From Halomonas sp. LBP4 (GTDB taxonomy: Bacteria; Pseudomonadota; Gammaproteobacteria; Pseudomonadales; Halomonadaceae): a stretch of 64,000 nt of DNA. The translations under genes and the position numbers were made by a program. Where the stretch lies: the NCBI RefSeq assembly GCF_003202205.1, contig NZ_PDOG01000002.1:635810-699809 (forward strand), read 5' to 3'. Shown here piece by piece: positions 26,578 through 34,423 of the stretch. Positions within the stretch are counted from its first letter, which is position 1, and every line of letters starts with the position of its first letter. Below the pieces are notes generated by a model, which ran no database searches, was not told where the DNA came from, and saw only the letters and a program-made list of their open reading frames with translations.

Positions 26578-27597
26578 TCAGTGCAGGTAGACGCTCTCCA
26601 CATCCAGGGTGGAGCGGTTGCCCAGATCGTCGAAGTGGGCGCCGAGCCAGCCCGCGGCGGCCTCCCGGCCGAGATCGCGCAGCCGGCAGAGGAAGGCCCA
26701 CTCGGCGTTGAACTTGCTGGACACCGATAGCCCCTCCAGGGCCTCGTCGGCGCTGAGGCGGTGGAAGAGGGTGTCGCGATAGCAGCCGATGTCCACGTCG
26801 CCGTCGGCCAGCAGGCCCTGCAACATGGCCACCATGCGCACCTCCTTGATCAGCGAGGCGTTGAAGGTGATCTCGTTGAGGCGGTTCATGATCGCCGCGG
26901 CCGTGGTGGGCACTTCCTGGCGTTCGATGGGGTTGATCTGGACGATGAGGATATCGTTCGACTGGCACCGCTCCATCAGCGGCAAGAGGGCCGGGTTGCC
27001 CATGTAGCCGCCGTCCCAGTAGGCCTCGCCGTCGATCTCCACGGCCTGGAACAGGAACGGCAGGCAGGCCGAGGCCATGACGGCGTCGGCGCTCATCTCC
27101 TCGCGGGTGAAGATCCGCTGCTTGCCGCTGCGCACGTTGGTGGCGGCGACGAACAGCTTGAGGTCGGGGCAGCGGCGCACACGGTCGAAGTCGACCCGTT
27201 CGGCGAGGATGTCGCGGAGCGGATTGAAGTTCAGCGGGTTGAACTGGTAGGGCGAGACCAGCCGGCTCATCAGGTCCAGGGCGACGTAGCCCGGGGAGTG
27301 GTCCAGGCTCCAGTTGCCCGTCAGCATGTCCAGCGGCGTGCGCCGGACGGGGCTGGCCATGCCGGCCCGGCTCACCGCGGACCAGAAGTCGTGCAGGGCC
27401 TCGCGGGCCGTGGTCTCGTCGCCATGGGTCAGGGCATCGGCGATCACCACGCCGTTCATGGCGCCGGCGCTGGTGCCGCTGATGCCCTCGATCTCGATGC
27501 GCGGATCCTCGAGCAGGTGGTCGAGGACGCCCCAGGTGAAGGCGCCGTGGGCGCCGCCGCCCTGTAGCGCGAGATCGATACGCTTTCGCTCGCTCAT
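26578..27597 (-). CDS. Patatin-like phospholipase
   Basis: 339 residues from ATG 27597 (M-S-E-R-K-R-I-D-L). Patatin signatures: glycine-rich oxyanion loop G-G-G-A-H-G-A-F (14-21), nucleophile motif G-T-S-A-G (residues ~40-44) and catalytic-dyad Asp in W-D-G-G-Y (around 198). Serine acyl hydrolase acting on membrane lipids, no signal peptide, so cytoplasmic or secreted by other means. It follows nirD by ~60 bp on the same strand, probably unrelated to nitrite reduction. Confidence 0.93.
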   Translation of the reverse strand: MSERKRIDLALQGGGAHGAFTWGVLDHLLEDPRIEIEGISGTSAGAMNGVVIADALTHGDETTAREALHDFWSAVSRAGMASPVRRTPLDMLTGNWSLDHSPGYVALDLMSRLVSPYQFNPLNFNPLRDILAERVDFDRVRRCPDLKLFVAATNVRSGKQRIFTREEMSADAVMASACLPFLFQAVEIDGEAYWDGGYMGNPALLPLMERCQSNDILIVQINPIERQEVPTTAAAIMNRLNEITFNASLIKEVRMVAMLQGLLADGDVDIGCYRDTLFHRLSADEALEGLSVSSKFNAEWAFLCRLRDLGREAAAGWLGAHFDDLGNRSTLDVESVYLH

Positions 27598-27659
27598 CGT
27601 GGCTCCCTGCCCGCATGCCAGATACCCAGCATATCCCTCGCGGCAGGGAGCGGCCAACC

Positions 27660-28061
27660 TCAGGCCTTGATCATCACCTGATCATTCTTGAAGCTCACCG
27701 GCCAGGTGCGCAGGCACACGCTGTCATCTTCCAGGCACTGGCCGTCGGCGAGGCGGAAGTGCTGCTTGTAGATCGGCGAGGCGACGACGAGCTGGCCCTT
27801 CACGTCGCCGACGATGCCGCGGGCAATGACGTTGGCGCCCGAGAAGGGGTCGCGGTGTTCCAGGGCGTAGAGTTCCTGCTCGTGGCCGGGGAGCGCCGGC
27901 GTGTTCGGGCCGCATGGAATGTAGAAAAGGGCCACCTGGGCGGGGCCGTCGGCGGTTTCCACCCAGGCGGCGACGCCGGAGAAGGGCACCAGGTCGGCTC
28001 GGGTGCAGAGGGTTTGCCAGGTCTGGGTCATGGTGGTGGCTGCTGCGGTTGCGTTGGTCAT
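27660..28061 (-). CDS. nirD: Nitrite reductase small subunit NirD
   Basis: 133 residues from ATG 28061, AAGGAG 6 nt upstream. It has the Rieske-like fold of NirD (D-L-V-P-F-S-G-V-A-A-W, then P-I-Y-K-Q-H-F-R-L-A-D-G-Q-C-L and L-R-T-W-P-V). The paired C-x-H/C-x-x-H cluster ligands of true Rieske proteins are absent, as in other NirD proteins. It partners NirB in the cytoplasmic NADH-dependent assimilatory nitrite reductase (nitrite to ammonium). Last gene of the NasC-like/nirB/nirD operon; a 222-bp gap with a REP-like inverted repeat separates it from nirB. Confidence 0.95.
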   Translation of the reverse strand: MTNATAAATTMTQTWQTLCTRADLVPFSGVAAWVETADGPAQVALFYIPCGPNTPALPGHEQELYALEHRDPFSGANVIARGIVGDVKGQLVVASPIYKQHFRLADGQCLEDDSVCLRTWPVSFKNDQVMIKA

Positions 28062-28110
28062 GGAAAACTCCTTGTTCGGTCGGCGAGGCGAGTTGCCGTA
28101 GCTGGGAGGC

Positions 28111-28200
28111 CCTCTGGGGTCAGACTCCGGCGGCGGAGATGCCGCCTGTGAACTGCACGACGCTGACCTCGGTCGCTTGGTTGGGGTCTGACCCACAGGG
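28111..28200. repeat. REP-like inverted repeat between nirB and nirD
   Basis: CCTCTGGGGTCAGAC (28111-28125) faces GTCTGACCCACAGGG (28186-28200) with two mismatches, ~60 bp apart, inside the 222-bp nirB-nirD gap. GGGGTCAGAC-type palindromes are common REP elements. It may stabilise upstream nirB mRNA or lower nirD expression. Confidence 0.55.
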
Positions 28201-28283
28201 GCGGTCTCGGCGCCTTCATCGGCGAGCCGTCACCATTCTTGGTCAGGCCCCGGAGGCCATGGGCGCGTGTCGGGCCTGGCTCA

Positions 28284-30803
28284 TCACGCCGGGCGCAGCT
28301 GGCCGCGCTCTTCGGTCACGATGATGTCCGGGTCGGGGCGCGTGTCGTTGACGAAGCTGCGGAAGCGCTTGAGCTTCTCCGGGTCCTTGATGGCGTTGGC
28401 CCATTCGCACTCGTAGGTGTCGATGACGGCTTGCATCTGGCTTTCCAGTTCCTCGCCAAGGCCGAGGCTGTCGTCGAGGATCACCTCCTTGAGGTAGTCC
28501 AGGCCGCCCTCCAGGCTCTCGCGCCATACCGAGGTGCGTTGCAGGCGGTCGGCGGTGCGCACGTAGAACATCAGGAAGCGGTCGATGGTCCTGATCAGGG
28601 TCTCGTCGTCTAGGTCGGTGGCCAGCAGCTCGGCGTGGCGCGGACGCATGCCGCCGTTGCCGCAGACATAGAGGTTCCAGCCGTTCTCGGTGGCGATCAC
28701 CCCCACGTCCTTGCTCTGGGCCTCGGCGCACTCCCGGGTGCAGCCGGAGACGGCGAACTTGATCTTGTGTGGCGAGCGCAGGCCCTTGTAGCGGTTCTCG
28801 AGGTGGATCGCCATGCCCACGCTGTCCTGCACGCCGTAGCGACACCAGGTGCTGCCGACGCAGGACTTCACCGTACGCAGCGACTTGCCGTAGGCGTGAC
28901 CGGTCTCGAAGCCGGCCTCGATCAGCTCGCCCCAGATGTCCGGCAGATCCTCGAGGCGGGCACCGAACAGGTCGACGCGCTGGCCGCCGGTGATCTTGGT
29001 GTAGAGGCCGTACTTCTGGGCCACCTGGCCGAGCACCACCAGCTTGTCCGGGGTGATCTCGCCGCCGGGAATGCGCGGCACCACCGAGTAGGTGCCGTTC
29101 TTCTGCATGTTGGCCATGAAGGTGTCGTTGGTGTCCTGCAACGGGATGTGCGCCGCATCGGTGATCGGCTCGTTGAAGCAGGACGCCAGGATCGAGGCCA
29201 CCGCCGGCTTGCAGATGTCGCAGCCGAGGCCCGTGCCATGTTTTGCCACCAGCTCGCCGAAGGTCTTGATGCCCTCGACGCGGACGATGTCGTAGAGCTC
29301 CTGGCGAGTATGGGCGAAGTGCTCGCAGATCGAGCGGTCGACCTCCACGCCGCGGCTCTCCAGCTCGTGATCGACCACGCTCTTGAGCAGTGCCGCACAG
29401 CCGCCGCAGCCGGTGCTGGCCTTCGTTTCGCCCTTGACCGCGGCGAGGTCCACGGCGCCGGCATCGATGGTGGCGCAGACGTCGCCCTTGGTGACGTTGT
29501 GGCACGAGCAGAGGGTCGCGGTGTCGGGCAGGGCGTCGGGGCCCAGCGCCGGCGCTCCTTCGCTGCTCGGCAGGATCAACGAGGCCGGGTCCTCGGGTAG
29601 CTCCATGCGGTTGGCGTAGTACTGCAGCAGGGTGTCGTAGACGCTGTTGTCGCCCACCAGCATGGCGCCGACCAGGCGCTTGCCGTCGCTGGAGACCACC
29701 AGCTTGCGGTACTGCTGCTTGAGCGGGTCGAGGTAGCGGAACATCCGCGCGCCGGGGGTGCGGTCGCCATGGGCATCGCCGATGGAGCCCACGTCGACGC
29801 CGAGCAGCTTGAGCTTGGTGCTCATGTCGGCACCGCGGAAGGTCTCGTCGTGGCTTTCTCCGGAAGAGGCGAGCAGGGTGGCGGCGGCGGCCTTGGCCAT
29901 CTGGTAGCCGGGGGCCACCAGGCCGAAGATGCTGTTGTTCCACAGCGCCACCTCGCCGATGGCCAGGATCGCCGGGTCGCTGGTCAGGCAGCGATCATCG
30001 ATCACCACGCCGCCACGCTCGCCCATCTCCAGGCTGCAGTCGCGAGCCAGCTCGTCGCGCGGACGGATGCCGGCGGAAAAGACGATCAGGTCGGTTTCCA
30101 GCACCTTGTCGTCCTGGAACACCATGCGGTGCCGGCCGGCCTCGCCATCCTCGATGCGCTGGGTGGCGCGCTCGGTGAGTACCTGGACGCCCAGCGACTC
30201 GATCTTCTCGCGCAGCAGTTCGCCGCCCTCGCTGTCGACCTGCATCGGCATCAGCCGCGGGGCGAACTCCACCACGGCGGTGTCGAGGTTCAACCCGCGC
30301 AGGGCATTGGCCGCCTCGAGGCCAAGCAGGCCGCCGCCCACCACCACGCCGGTGGTGGCCGTCTCGGCCGCTGCGCGGATGGCGTCCAGGTCCTCCAGGG
30401 TGCGGTAGACCAGGCAGCCGTCGCGATCGTTGCCGGGAATCGGCGGCACGAAGGGGTAGGAGCCGGTGGCCAGCACCAGTCGGTCGTACCGGTAGCGGCC
30501 CTGGGGGGTGACCACTTCGCCGCCGTCGCGGTCGATGGCGGTCACCGCCTCGTGCAGGCGCAGCTCGATGCCGTGCTCGGCGTAGTAGTCGGCGGTGGAC
30601 AGGGCCAGCGAGTCGGCGTCGCGGCCGCTGAAGTACTCGGAGAGGTGCACCCGATCGTAGGCAAGGTGGCGCTCCTCGCCAAAGACGATGACGTGGTAGC
30701 GCTCGGTGGCCCCGCGTTCGACCAGTTGTTCGACCAGGTGGTGGCCGACCATGCCGTTACCGATGATGATCAGTTGCTGTTTGTCGGAATGGGGCGTGTT
30801 CAT
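28284..30803 (-). CDS. nirB: NADH-dependent nitrite reductase large subunit NirB
   Basis: 839 residues, normal NirB size. Order of domains: FAD/NAD Rossmann pair (about 1-310; G-N-G-M-V-G-H and V-G-G-G-L-L-G-L-E); a BFD-like [2Fe-2S] domain around 425-480 (C-S-C-H-N-V-T ... G-C-G-G-C); a second cysteine pair in G-L-G-C-D-I-C-K-P (around 530); then the sulfite/nitrite reductase half-domains. Siroheme/[4Fe-4S] ligands appear as C-V-G-S-T-W-C and C-T-R-E-C (around 640-690). Reduces nitrite to ammonium with six electrons from NADH. Its ATG overlaps the upstream flavoprotein stop by 4 nt, showing tight coupling. Confidence 0.97.
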   Translation of the reverse strand: MNTPHSDKQQLIIIGNGMVGHHLVEQLVERGATERYHVIVFGEERHLAYDRVHLSEYFSGRDADSLALSTADYYAEHGIELRLHEAVTAIDRDGGEVVTPQGRYRYDRLVLATGSYPFVPPIPGNDRDGCLVYRTLEDLDAIRAAAETATTGVVVGGGLLGLEAANALRGLNLDTAVVEFAPRLMPMQVDSEGGELLREKIESLGVQVLTERATQRIEDGEAGRHRMVFQDDKVLETDLIVFSAGIRPRDELARDCSLEMGERGGVVIDDRCLTSDPAILAIGEVALWNNSIFGLVAPGYQMAKAAAATLLASSGESHDETFRGADMSTKLKLLGVDVGSIGDAHGDRTPGARMFRYLDPLKQQYRKLVVSSDGKRLVGAMLVGDNSVYDTLLQYYANRMELPEDPASLILPSSEGAPALGPDALPDTATLCSCHNVTKGDVCATIDAGAVDLAAVKGETKASTGCGGCAALLKSVVDHELESRGVEVDRSICEHFAHTRQELYDIVRVEGIKTFGELVAKHGTGLGCDICKPAVASILASCFNEPITDAAHIPLQDTNDTFMANMQKNGTYSVVPRIPGGEITPDKLVVLGQVAQKYGLYTKITGGQRVDLFGARLEDLPDIWGELIEAGFETGHAYGKSLRTVKSCVGSTWCRYGVQDSVGMAIHLENRYKGLRSPHKIKFAVSGCTRECAEAQSKDVGVIATENGWNLYVCGNGGMRPRHAELLATDLDDETLIRTIDRFLMFYVRTADRLQRTSVWRESLEGGLDYLKEVILDDSLGLGEELESQMQAVIDTYECEWANAIKDPEKLKRFRSFVNDTRPDPDIIVTEERGQLRPA

Positions 30804-32104
30804 GCGGCCTCCTTCAGGGGGCTGTCCTGGGGTTCGGGGGAGTCGAGAAGCAACTGGGCATCGGCGGCGCCGAGCAGCAGGGCCTGACGGCAGGGGCCGA
30901 GATCGGTGCCGGCCAGGGAGCGTTCGAAGTACCAGGGGCCCATGGCGGTGTCGCCATAGAGCACGGCACCCTCGATGCGTCCGTCGCGTAGCAGCAGGCG
31001 GCGGTAGTCGCCCTGCTGGGGGTCGTGATAGGTGAGCACCTCATGGTCGGCGTCGGGTTCGGTGGGGCCGAAGGCGTAGAGCGAGACGCCGCTGACCTTG
31101 AGCTTGGTGGCGCAGGGCTTTTCCACATAGCCGTCGACCGCCTCGCCGGCCAGGTGGGCGGCGAGCACCTCCACCTGGCGCCAGATCGGCTCCACCAGCC
31201 CGTAGGTGGTGCCCTGGAACTCGCAGCACTCGCCGAGGGCGTGGATCGCCGGATCGGAGCTGGTGAGGGTCTCGTCGACGATCACCGCGCGATTGACCTC
31301 GAGCCCGGCGGTGCGTCCCAGCTCGGCGTTGGGCGCGATGCCGATCGCCACCACCACGCAGTCGGCGGCCAGTCGGCGGCCCCCCTCCAGGCACACGGCC
31401 GCCACGTGGCCGCTGCCGTCGTCCTCGAAGCCGGCGATATGACCCTCGGTGATCACCTCGAGACCCCGGGACTCGAGTTCACGCTGCAGCAGCGTGGCGG
31501 CGGTGACATCGAGCTGTCGGTTCATCAGGCGATCGTCACGCTGGATCAGGCTCACCGCGAGGCCACGCTTGCGCAGCCCCTCGGCGGCCTCGAGGCCGAG
31601 CAGGCCGCCCCCGATCACCACCGCCCGTCCGCCGTGCCCGGTGGCACGGGTTCGGCTGAACCGGATCAGCTCGGCGGCATCGTCGAGATCGCGGAAGGCG
31701 TGTACGCCGTCGAGGTCGAGGCCGGGAATCGGCGGCATGGCCGGGCGCGAGCCGGTGGCCAGCACCAGGCGATCGTAGTCGAGGGTGCGGCCGGCGTCGG
31801 TGGTCAGGCGCCGTGCCTGGCGGTCGATGTCGGTGACACGCTCGCCGAGCACCAGGGCGATGTCGTGTTCGGCGTACCAGTCCGCCCCGTTCAGGGTCAG
31901 GGCGTCGCGGGTCATTTCGCCGGCGAGCAGTGGCGAGAGCAGGATGCGGTTGTAGGCCGGTACCCGCTCGTCGCCGATCACGGTGATGCGCGGCGGGCGA
32001 CCCGGCTGCTTGACCAGGGCCTCGACCAGCCGGTGGCCGGCCATGCCGTTGCCGACGATTACCAGGTGTTCGGTTGCCGGCGAATCGGGATGTCGATGGC
32101 GCAT
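30800..32104 (-). CDS. NasC-like FAD-dependent NADH oxidoreductase (nitrate reductase electron-transfer subunit)
   Basis: 434 residues from ATG 32104 (GAGAGG upstream). Two Rossmann folds: G-N-G-M-A-G-H-R-L near the start and V-I-G-G-G-L-L-G-L-E-A-A-E near residue 155. Clearly homologous to the N-terminal half of NirB next door but without any BFD cysteine cluster or siroheme domain. In Klebsiella and Bacillus nas operons a protein of this type passes electrons from NADH to the nitrate reductase catalytic subunit; here NasA supplies a C-terminal BFD-type cluster that fits that role. First gene of the operon with nirB and nirD. Could also be a general rubredoxin/ferredoxin-type reductase. Confidence 0.85.
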   Translation of the reverse strand: MRHRHPDSPATEHLVIVGNGMAGHRLVEALVKQPGRPPRITVIGDERVPAYNRILLSPLLAGEMTRDALTLNGADWYAEHDIALVLGERVTDIDRQARRLTTDAGRTLDYDRLVLATGSRPAMPPIPGLDLDGVHAFRDLDDAAELIRFSRTRATGHGGRAVVIGGGLLGLEAAEGLRKRGLAVSLIQRDDRLMNRQLDVTAATLLQRELESRGLEVITEGHIAGFEDDGSGHVAAVCLEGGRRLAADCVVVAIGIAPNAELGRTAGLEVNRAVIVDETLTSSDPAIHALGECCEFQGTTYGLVEPIWRQVEVLAAHLAGEAVDGYVEKPCATKLKVSGVSLYAFGPTEPDADHEVLTYHDPQQGDYRRLLLRDGRIEGAVLYGDTAMGPWYFERSLAGTDLGPCRQALLLGAADAQLLLDSPEPQDSPLKEAA

Positions 32105-32144
32105 GTCCTGACACCTCTCTTGATGCGGAAATGACGAAACGAAA

Positions 32145-32196
32145 GAAGACGCCTCGGCGCCGCCTCCCCTCTCGGGGAGTGCACAGAGACGTCTTC
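32145..32196 (-). terminator. Leader terminator upstream of the NasC-like/nirB/nirD operon
   Basis: On the minus strand GAAGACG...CGTCTTC closes a long stem whose inner part is CTCCCC-GAGA-GGGGAG, with several G-U pairs between. It is followed by a U-rich run (TTTCGTTTCG) and lies 41 nt before the first start codon. It fits a regulated terminator that an ANTAR protein would override. Confidence 0.65.
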
Positions 32197-32211
32197 GTCG
32201 TGATATGTCGT

Positions 32212-32229
32212 GCGATCGCCATTGATCGC
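32212..32229 (-). promoter_or_regulatory. ANTAR-type hairpin with A1/G4 hexaloop in the nirB leader
   Basis: On the minus strand GCGATC-AATGGC-GATCGC: a perfect 6-bp stem and a six-base loop with A at position 1 and G at position 4, the consensus bound by ANTAR antiterminators. It precedes the leader terminator by 15 nt. The usual second hexaloop hairpin is not obvious. An imperfect sigma-54 match (TGGCCGGATTCTTGA, 32260-32246) lies just upstream. Confidence 0.55.
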
Positions 32230-32309
32230 CGTGTGCCATACCCCATCAAGAATCCGGCCAGGATGCCGTAATTATCAGTTTTCTTGCGCTTTATCAGAGG
32301 CTTGGTAGG

Positions 32310-33386
32310 TTACGGAAGGGGTGGCCGGGAATCCCGTCCGGCGGGTGGTGCACATCCGTGGTGCGTGGCCGCATCGAAATGCACAGGGCTGTAGCACTCT
32401 TCCAGGGTGCGCAGATCCAGCGTCCGGCCGTGGTCGCGCATGTGCCGGCCGATGTGCTCGGCGAAGCGGCCCGCTGCCGCGGCCGTGGGCCGTAGCACCC
32501 CCTCGCCGTACAGGCGCTGGTGGATCGGCGCGCCGTCCAGCGCCAGGCCGTCGAGGTGGCAGATCGAGTGGTCGAGGTAGGGTGGCAGGGCGAGCCAGTC
32601 ATGGGCCTGGCGGCGCTGCTCGGGGGACTCGGCGAGCCAGCTGCTGGCCCGCTCCAGGGCGCGGATCAGTGCCGCCTGGGTAGCCGGGTAGCGCCGGGCC
32701 CAGGCGCCGGTCACGCCGAGCACCTTCTCCGGGTGATCGGGCCACAGCTGGGCGCCGGTGGCGATCGGCCGCCCCGCGCCGCGGTGGCGGGCCAGGGTCC
32801 CCCAGGGCTCGCCGGCGCAGAAGCCGTCGATGCGCCCCTCCTGCAGCGCCTCCACCATGCGGGGCGGCGGCAGGGCGATCAGCTCCACGTCGCGTTCGGC
32901 ATCGATGCCCGCCAGCGAGAGCCATTCGCGCAGCAGGTAGTGCTGGCAGGAGAAGGGGTAGACCATGGCCAGGCGGGGGCGGCATTCGCCCGCTTGCCGA
33001 CGCAGCCAGTCGGCAAGCGCCCGGGCGCTCGCCGCGGGGTCCTCGCCGAGTGTCGCGCCGCTCTCGCGGCATAGCGTCTCGGAGAGCGTGAGGGTATTGC
33101 CGTTGCGGCCCAGGATGATCGGTGCCCGGACATCGCAGGGCGCCCGGCCCAGCCCCAGGCTCATGGCCAGTGGCAGGGGCGCCAGCATCTGGGCGCCGTC
33201 GAGCAGGCCGGCGGCGACCTTGTCACGCAGGGTCGACCAGGCGTTCTCCCTCGACAGCGAGACGTCCAGGCCCTGCTCGGCGAAGAAGCCCCGCTCCCGG
33301 GCGATGATCAGCAGGGCGGCGTCCAGCAGGGGCATGAAGCCCAGCGACAGGCGTTCCAGTTCGGGGGGTGTGGCCGTCGTGCTCAT
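32310..33386 (-). CDS. nasS: Nitrate sensor NasS (CmpA/NrtA-type binding protein)
   Basis: 358 residues from ATG 33386 (AGAGG 5 nt upstream), preferred over the ATG at 33401, which has no ribosome site. The protein has the NrtA/CmpA substrate-binding fold (L-S-L-G-F-M-P-L-L-D-A-A-L-L at the start; C-A-G-E-P-W-G around 190) but no signal peptide or lipobox. It is therefore cytoplasmic, the hallmark of NasS rather than of a transporter component. In characterised systems NasS sequesters NasT and releases it when nitrate or nitrite binds. It follows nasT by 25 bp on the same strand. Confidence 0.88.
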   Translation of the reverse strand: MSTTATPPELERLSLGFMPLLDAALLIIARERGFFAEQGLDVSLSRENAWSTLRDKVAAGLLDGAQMLAPLPLAMSLGLGRAPCDVRAPIILGRNGNTLTLSETLCRESGATLGEDPAASARALADWLRRQAGECRPRLAMVYPFSCQHYLLREWLSLAGIDAERDVELIALPPPRMVEALQEGRIDGFCAGEPWGTLARHRGAGRPIATGAQLWPDHPEKVLGVTGAWARRYPATQAALIRALERASSWLAESPEQRRQAHDWLALPPYLDHSICHLDGLALDGAPIHQRLYGEGVLRPTAAAAGRFAEHIGRHMRDHGRTLDLRTLEECYSPVHFDAATHHGCAPPAGRDSRPPLP

Positions 33387-33411
33387 GGTTGCCTCTTTCA
33401 TGACAGGGGCC

Positions 33412-34011
33412 CTACTCGGAAGATCGAGAGTTCAGGCGTTCGAGAATGTCGATGACGCTGTCGGCGACCTCGGCCAGACGCTGGCCGCGATCCATGGCCA
33501 GCTTGCGCAGCATGCGGTAGGCCTGCTCCTCGTCGCAGTCCTGATGCTTCATCAGCAGGCCCTTGGCGCGCTCGATGCGTTTGCGGTCGGCCAGCTGGTT
33601 ACGCGCCTTGTCGAGTTCCTGGCGCATGGACTGGAAGGCGTCGAAACGGGCGATGGCGACCTCGATGATGGCCTTGACCCGGCCGGGCACCAGGCCGTCG
33701 ACCACATAGGCGCTGACACCCGACTGCAGCGCCGCCTGCATGGTGTCGGGGTCGTGCTGGTCGGCGAAGAACACCACCGGACGCGGATTCTCGCGATTGA
33801 GCAGGGCCATGCTCTCCAGGGTGTCCCGGTCGGGGGATTCCATGTCGATGATCACCACGTCGGGCTGGTGGCGGGCGACCATCGCGTTGAGGCTCGCCGG
33901 GCTCTGCAGGCGGCAGATGACCGTATGGCCCTCGCGGGTGAGGGCCTCCTCGACCATGGCGGCGCGCACGACCTCGTCGTCGACCAGCAGGATATTCAGG
34001 GGTGGTGGCAT
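33412..34011 (-). CDS. nasT: ANTAR antiterminator NasT
   Basis: 199 residues from ATG 34011. An N-terminal receiver-like domain (L-L-V-D-D-E, then V-V-I-I-D-M-E with the phospho-site aspartate position) is followed by a coiled linker and a C-terminal ANTAR RNA-binding domain (R-K-R-I-E-R-A-K-G-L-L-M-K-H and E-E-Q-A-Y-R-M-L-R). NasT binds paired hairpins in nascent nas leaders and blocks the terminator. Divergent from nasA (412 bp between starts) and directly upstream of nasS. No strong ribosome site is visible; the GTG/ATG choice is by homology to receiver N-termini. Confidence 0.9.
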   Translation of the reverse strand: MPPPLNILLVDDEVVRAAMVEEALTREGHTVICRLQSPASLNAMVARHQPDVVIIDMESPDRDTLESMALLNRENPRPVVFFADQHDPDTMQAALQSGVSAYVVDGLVPGRVKAIIEVAIARFDAFQSMRQELDKARNQLADRKRIERAKGLLMKHQDCDEEQAYRMLRKLAMDRGQRLAEVADSVIDILERLNSRSSE

Positions 34012-34273
34012 GGCAGTGTCGCTCGTCGTGTTGCGTGCGTTTACTACTCTGTTGTGCAAGATGCATTCCAGGTACCGCTACCGCGAGGCGGGACGCCCCT
34101 CCCGGGCGGATGGGAGGGGAGCCTAGCCGTCGTGTCGAGGAGCCGTGGGCACCAGGGTGGTGCAAGTAACGCGCGCCGGTGATAGTCGTTGGTGCGGCAA
34201 GCGGGGGTGAGGGTTCCCCATGAGTTCGGCCGGGACGTTACAGGTCGCTGGATATTTGGTGAAAAGCCTGTCA

Positions 34274-34290
34274 TGGCATGTGTCTTGCTT
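34274..34290 (+). promoter_or_regulatory. Sigma-54 promoter of nasA
   Basis: TGGCATGTGTCTTGCTT: GG at 34275-34276, ten bases, GC at 34287-34288; all but one defined position of the TGGCACG-N4-TTGC consensus match. The predicted start near 34300 would give a ~125-nt leader. Fits NtrC control of nitrate assimilation. Confidence 0.8.
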
Positions 34291-34296
34291 ATGTCA

Positions 34297-34390
34297 GGTC
34301 AAACGGTGAGGAGAGCCATGCCGGCCCTCCGAGACCAGGCAACGACGCCCGCCAGCGGTCCACTAACAGGGAGGCCGCTGGTGGGCGTCG
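34297..34390 (+). promoter_or_regulatory. nasA leader: hairpin followed by terminator/antiterminator stem
   Basis: First hairpin 34297-34336 (GGTC...GACC enclosing GGAG-A-GCC-ATGCC-GGC-C-CTCC). Then a 16-bp stem CGACGCCC-G-CCAGCGG (34343-34358) with CCGCTGG-T-GGGCGTCG (34375-34390), followed by TCGTTTCCC. Located 34 nt before the nasA start and just after the sigma-54 promoter. The arrangement matches nas leaders controlled by NasT/NasR. The loop of the first hairpin is five bases as I fold it, so the ANTAR fit is imperfect. Confidence 0.6.
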
Positions 34391-34423
34391 TCGTTTCCCG
34401 ACCGACTGCGACAGGAGATCGTC

